This document shows, in pieces, positions 60,497 to 64,000 of a stretch of DNA of 64,000 nt. Numbering within the stretch: position 1 is the stretch's first letter; the number at the start of each line of letters is the position of its first letter. The notes beneath the pieces are model-generated. The model worked only from the letters and a program-made list of their open reading frames with translations. It was not told where the DNA came from and did not search any database. The stretch is from an uncultured Collinsella sp. (GTDB lineage Bacteria; Actinomycetota; Coriobacteriia; Coriobacteriales; Coriobacteriaceae). A program made the position numbers and the translations under genes. The DNA is taken from NCBI GenBank assembly GCA_958412345.1, contig CATYSO010000008.1:46444-110443 (forward strand). The letters run 5' to 3'.

Positions 60497-61368
60497 TACC
60501 CCAGACGCTCCATAATGGTCGCGGCGATTGCAGGACGGTTCATAGTGTACAGGTGCAGACCGTCGGCGCCGTGCTCCTTGAGGTCGCAAAGCTGGCGGGC
60601 GGCATAATCTACACCGGCTGCCTGCAGGCTCTCGGGGTCGTTCTCGTATTTGGCGAGGATCTTGATGACGGGGGAGGGCAGCGACGCGCCGCACATAAAG
60701 ACCATGCGGCTGATCTGCGACTTGCCCATAAACGGCATGATGCCCGCGGTAATAGGCACGGTGATGCCGGCCTTGTCGGCAAGCTCGCGGAAGCGATAGA
60801 AGCACTCGTTATCAAAGAAGAGCTGCGTCACAAAGAAGCTCGCGCCGGCGTCTTGCTTTTGCTTGAGGTGCTCGACCGAGAGGTTGAGATCCTCGCAGGC
60901 AATGTGGCCCTCGGGGTAGGCTGCGGCGCCCACGCAAAAGCCGGCGTCGACGAGCTCGGGGATGAGGTCACGGGCGTAGGCGTAGTCGGAGGCGGGCTTG
61001 TCGTCCTCGGTCGCGCCAGCGGGCAGGTCGCCGCGCAGGGCCAGGATGTTTTCAACGCCGGCCGAGCGATACTCGTCAATCTTGGCGGCGATATCGGCAT
61101 GTGTGCGGCCAACGCAGGTGAGGTGCGCTACCGAGGGCGTATCAAATTCGCTCGTAATCATATGTGCGATGGGGGCGGTGGTGGCACCGTTACCCGAGCC
61201 GCCAGCGGAACAAGTGACCGAGACAAAGCTCGGTGAAAGCTTGCACAGGTTGCCTGCCACCTCGCGAGCCGTATCGAGGGTAAGCTCACCCTTGGGCGGG
61301 AACATCTCAAACGAAACGGACGTGGTGCCCTGGGATGCTGCCTGCTTAAAAACCTCGTCGACGCGCAT
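60496..61368 (-). CDS. metF: Methylenetetrahydrofolate reductase
   Basis: 290 residues. Reduces methylene- to methyltetrahydrofolate with FAD. The catalytic glutamate is in VSFEMFPPKGE (about 20). Further family segments are HLTCVGRTHADI, NILALRGDLPAG and FFVTQLFFDNECFYRF. Length as in the bacterial short form. First gene of the methionine operon; AGGAGCACGAT precedes the ATG. Confidence 0.96.
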   Translation of the reverse strand: MRVDEVFKQAASQGTTSVSFEMFPPKGELTLDTAREVAGNLCKLSPSFVSVTCSAGGSGNGATTAPIAHMITSEFDTPSVAHLTCVGRTHADIAAKIDEYRSAGVENILALRGDLPAGATEDDKPASDYAYARDLIPELVDAGFCVGAAAYPEGHIACEDLNLSVEHLKQKQDAGASFFVTQLFFDNECFYRFRELADKAGITVPITAGIMPFMGKSQISRMVFMCGASLPSPVIKILAKYENDPESLQAAGVDYAARQLCDLKEHGADGLHLYTMNRPAIAATIMERLG

Positions 61369-61792
61369 ATCGTGCTCCTTTAGATGCCTGGGTGCGATGT
61401 GTTGTAAGGATTCTACAGCACCGCTGTGCCACGGTGGAGTTTTACTCGCGATTTAGGGATACCAATCAAAGATGCCTTGCTATCGGCATTGCCTATAGCA
61501 GAGCGGTCAATGTAGGAAAGGGCTATATTGAATGGTATCTGATGCGAAATACCAGTTAAGAAAGCCCTGTCCCAAATTGACTGCCCTTAAATCATGGGGA
61601 GAGGTCTGCAATTTATACAGTTGATTGGCCATTAAGGGCGGCAGTGCCGCTGTGATGCGGTAACCTCATTGATTGGTTTCGCGACAGCAACATAACGGTA
61701 ATGTCGCGGAAACACGGCGAGTCTAAGCTATGACTCGTTCGTTAGTAATCAACACCGCATCTCACGCGGTGCCGATACGAAGGGAGTTCCGT
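61369..61792. other. 424-base divergent intergenic region between metF and the type III glutamine synthetase gene
   Basis: No gene. It contains AGGGCT/AGCCCT (61519 and 61563) enclosing GGTAT/ATACC, GCCCTTAA/TTAAGGGC (61583 and 61632), and GCGACA/TGTCGC around 61681-61707. No cobalamin or SAM riboswitch consensus was recognised near metF. Confidence 0.6.
61698..61713 (+). promoter_or_regulatory. GlnR-box-like operator upstream of the type III glutamine synthetase
   Basis: GTAAT, six bases, GAAAC: one mismatch to gTnAC-n6-GaAAC. Located 80 bases before the start. Confidence 0.5.
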
Positions 61793-63880
61793 ATGGCCGA
61801 TCTTACTGACCGCTTCGGGACCATGGTGTTCTCTGAGGAAGTCATGAAGGACTACCTCCCCAAGGACATTTGGAAGCGCCTTGCTGCAACCCTCGAGGAC
61901 GGTGAGCCGCTCGACCTGGATGTGGCCAACGCCGTTGCCCACGCCATGAAGGTCTGGGCCATCTCCAAGGGCGCCACGCACTACGCGCACTGGTTCCAGC
62001 CGCTTTCGGGCATTACTTCCGAGAAGCACGACAGCTTCCTCGAGCCCAACCACGACGGCACCGCCATTACCAAGTTTACGGGCAAGAACCTCATCCAGGG
62101 CGAGCCCGATGCCTCCAGCTTCCCCAACGGCGGTCTGCGTGCCACCTTCGAGGCCCGTGGCTACACCGCCTGGGATCCCACCAGCCCTGCTTTTATCAAG
62201 GACGACGTCCTGTGCATCCCCACGGCTTTCTGCTCCTACACGGGCGAGGCCCTGGACAAGAAGACCCCGCTGCTGCGCTCCATGACCGCGCTCTCGCGTG
62301 AGTCCAAGCGTGTACTGGCACTCTTTGGCAAGACCCCCAAGAAGGTCGTTCCTTCCGTGGGTGACGAGCAGGAGTACTTCCTGATCAAGAAGGATGCCTA
62401 CCGCAAGCGCAAGGACCTGGTCATCACCGGCCGCACGCTCTTTGGCGCCGCTCCCTGCAAGGGCCAGGAGCTCGAGGAGCACTACTTTGGCGCAATCCGC
62501 CCCACCGTCTCGTCCTACATGAAGGACCTGGACAACGAGCTGTGGGCGCTCGGCATCCCCGCCAAGACTAAGCACAACGAGGTTGCCCCCTGCCAGCATG
62601 AGCTCGCCCCCGTCTATGGCGAGGTCAACGAGGCCATCGACCAGAACCTGGTCATGATGGAGAAGATGAAGCTCATCGCCTCCCGCCACGATCTGGTCTG
62701 CCTGCTGCATGAGAAGCCGTTCGAGGGCATCAACGGTTCGGGCAAGCACAACAACTGGTCGCTCGGCACCGAGTCCGAGAACCTGCTCGATCCGGGCGAC
62801 ACCCCGCTCGACAACCTGCAGTTCATCGTCTTCCTCACCGCGGTGATCGAGGCCGTCGACAACTATCAGGAGCTCCTGCGCGCTTCCGTCGCTTCGGCCG
62901 GCAATGACCACCGTCTGGGCGCCAACGAGGCTCCTCCGGCGATTATGTCCATCTTCCTGGGCGACCAGCTTACCGAGGTCGTCGAGAAGATCATCGACGG
63001 CAAGGCTTCCGTCCACGCCACGCGCGGCGTGCTCGACCTGGGCGCCGACACCCTGCCCAAGCTGATGCAGGACAACACCGACCGCAACCGCACCTCCCCG
63101 TTCGCTTTCACCGGCAACAAGTTTGAGTTCCGTGCCTGCGGCTCCGAGCAGAACGTCTCCGACTCCAACCTGGTGCTCGATGCTGCCGTGGCCAAGTCGC
63201 TCAAGTCCTTTGCCGATGCACTTGAGGGCACGCCCGAGGACAAATTCCAGGACGCTGCGCTCGAGTACTGCAAGAAGGTCCTGACCGATCACCAGCGCAT
63301 CCTGTTCTCCGGCGACGGCTACTCCGACGAGTGGCCCGTCGAGGCCGAGAAGCGCGGCCTTGCCAACAACAAGACCACGGCCGACGCACTGCCTGCCTTT
63401 GTTTCCGATAAGGCCATCGCGCTCTTTGAGGAGACGGGCGTTCTGACCCGCGCCGAGGCCCAGTGCCGCTACGACTGCAAGCTCGAGAAGTACAACAAGC
63501 TCATGAACATCGAGGCTACCACGATGATTCGCGAGGCACGTCGTACCTATCGCCCGGTCATCACCGCCTATGCCACCAAGGTCGCTAAGGGCCTGGAGAC
63601 AATCCGCGCCGCCGGTGCCGACGCTGCCATGCAGTGCGAGCAGAACACGCTCAACAAGCTCTGCAACGGCATCACCGCCATCAACGATTCCATCAAGGCT
63701 CTCGACGCCGTGCACCAGAAGGCCGAGACCCTCGATGGCCAGGAGCAGGCCAACGTGTACGCGCACGAGGTTGTTCCCGCTATGGATACGCTGCGCGCCG
63801 CCGTGGATGCCATGGAGGAGATCGTGGCAGCCGACTACTGGCCGGTCCCGACTTACGACGACATCCTGTTCTATGTGTAG
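61793..63880 (+). CDS. glnN: Glutamine synthetase, type III
   Basis: 695 residues, the large homododecameric class. Type III markers: KGATHYAHWFQPLSG near residue 70, VGDEQEYFLIKKDAY with metal ligands, KHNEVAPCQHELAPVYGEVN with the conserved ATP region, and NGSGKHNNWSL. An SNLVLDAAVAKSL region and a helical C-terminal extension follow. ATG 61793 with GAAGGGAG upstream; the longer frame adds 21 residues before it. Cells with both GlnA and GlnN often use one under nitrogen limitation; the GlnR-like box supports that here. A strong terminator follows. Confidence 0.96.
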   Translation: MADLTDRFGTMVFSEEVMKDYLPKDIWKRLAATLEDGEPLDLDVANAVAHAMKVWAISKGATHYAHWFQPLSGITSEKHDSFLEPNHDGTAITKFTGKNLIQGEPDASSFPNGGLRATFEARGYTAWDPTSPAFIKDDVLCIPTAFCSYTGEALDKKTPLLRSMTALSRESKRVLALFGKTPKKVVPSVGDEQEYFLIKKDAYRKRKDLVITGRTLFGAAPCKGQELEEHYFGAIRPTVSSYMKDLDNELWALGIPAKTKHNEVAPCQHELAPVYGEVNEAIDQNLVMMEKMKLIASRHDLVCLLHEKPFEGINGSGKHNNWSLGTESENLLDPGDTPLDNLQFIVFLTAVIEAVDNYQELLRASVASAGNDHRLGANEAPPAIMSIFLGDQLTEVVEKIIDGKASVHATRGVLDLGADTLPKLMQDNTDRNRTSPFAFTGNKFEFRACGSEQNVSDSNLVLDAAVAKSLKSFADALEGTPEDKFQDAALEYCKKVLTDHQRILFSGDGYSDEWPVEAEKRGLANNKTTADALPAFVSDKAIALFEETGVLTRAEAQCRYDCKLEKYNKLMNIEATTMIREARRTYRPVITAYATKVAKGLETIRAAGADAAMQCEQNTLNKLCNGITAINDSIKALDAVHQKAETLDGQEQANVYAHEVVPAMDTLRAAVDAMEEIVAADYWPVPTYDDILFYV

Positions 63881-63909
63881 AACGTAACTGACATATCGTC
63901 ACGGTATTG

Positions 63910-63945
63910 AGCCGGGGTCCGCATCGCGCGGGCCCCGGCTTTTTG
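63910..63945 (+). terminator. Terminator after the type III glutamine synthetase gene
   Basis: AGCCGGGGTCCGC and GCGGGCCCCGGCT-like arms, followed by TTTTTG. A second hairpin, CTGGCCGC-GCA-GCGGCCAG, lies at about 63963-63981 near the window end. Confidence 0.9.
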
Positions 63946-64000
63946 TTCAAGACTTTAGTCTGCTGGCCGCGCAGCGGCCAGCTTTAAACCACCCGCTACG

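Noticed and set aside
61369..61792. Cobalamin or SAM riboswitch upstream of metF
   Set aside because: The region has inverted repeats, but I could not find the B12 box or S-box conserved segments on the metF strand.

Overview
The window is bacterial, GC-rich chromosomal DNA with short spacers. Gene content fits the Coriobacteriia, most likely Collinsella or a close relative: GatCAB, tmRNA, two unrelated glutamine synthetases, paired ABC exporters, LPxTG-type pili and a very large NTPase/SARP-type regulator. The genus is an inference from content, not a measured result.

Layout. 0-9 kb: regulators (GntR, LacI), a RelB/nucleotidyltransferase fusion with an apparently truncated partner, glnA followed by an atypical OmpR-type regulator, an HtrA protease and ligA. 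9-15.4 kb: MATE/MerR efflux pair and a heterodimeric ABC exporter. 15.4-21.9 kb: an endonuclease-like orphan between two palindromic repeats, moaA, a moaC-mobB fusion, an MFS carrier and a HAD phosphatase. 22.3-31.3 kb: a pilus island with three sortase substrates and a class C sortase. A duplicated small membrane-peptide module, each copy with a LexA-like box, lies between the pilins and the sortase. 31.6-35.1 kb: gatCAB. 35.3-40 kb: AraC regulator and a second ABC pair. 40.2-43.6 kb: DUF6110-like protein with a metal P-type ATPase, then a RelB/PIN module. 44.3-45.5 kb: ssrA followed by tandem structured repeats. 45.5-50.5 kb: patatin, rplM-rpsI, glmM, EIIA-Glc and nagB. 50.9-57 kb: the 999-residue regulator, YhbY, a methyltransferase and a DUF711 protein. 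57.1-61.4 kb: metF, a free-standing MetH reactivation domain and metH. 61.8-63.9 kb: type III glutamine synthetase.

Functional links. Both glutamine synthetase genes carry an upstream motif close to the actinobacterial GlnR box, and the first is followed by a GlnR-like regulator, so a nitrogen regulon is likely. metF, the reactivation protein and metH form one methionine operon. glmM, EIIA-Glc and nagB concern amino-sugar and sugar uptake. The pilus gene set has a probable tip adhesin, two further pilins and the polymerising sortase.

Most unusual. (1) The first pilus gene is split by an eight-G tract just after the signal peptide; nine Gs would restore a 1119-residue adhesin, which suggests phase variation. 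(2) A tandem pair of identical 50-residue membrane peptides has LexA-like boxes, a 5' leader segment repeated in inverted orientation downstream, and a downstream structure that covaries between copies. It resembles an SOS-induced type I toxin or division-inhibitor module. (3) Two elements of 134-143 bp have perfect 32-bp arms of differing sequence around a conserved core. (4) At least three further families of structured repeats occur, two of them beside ssrA.
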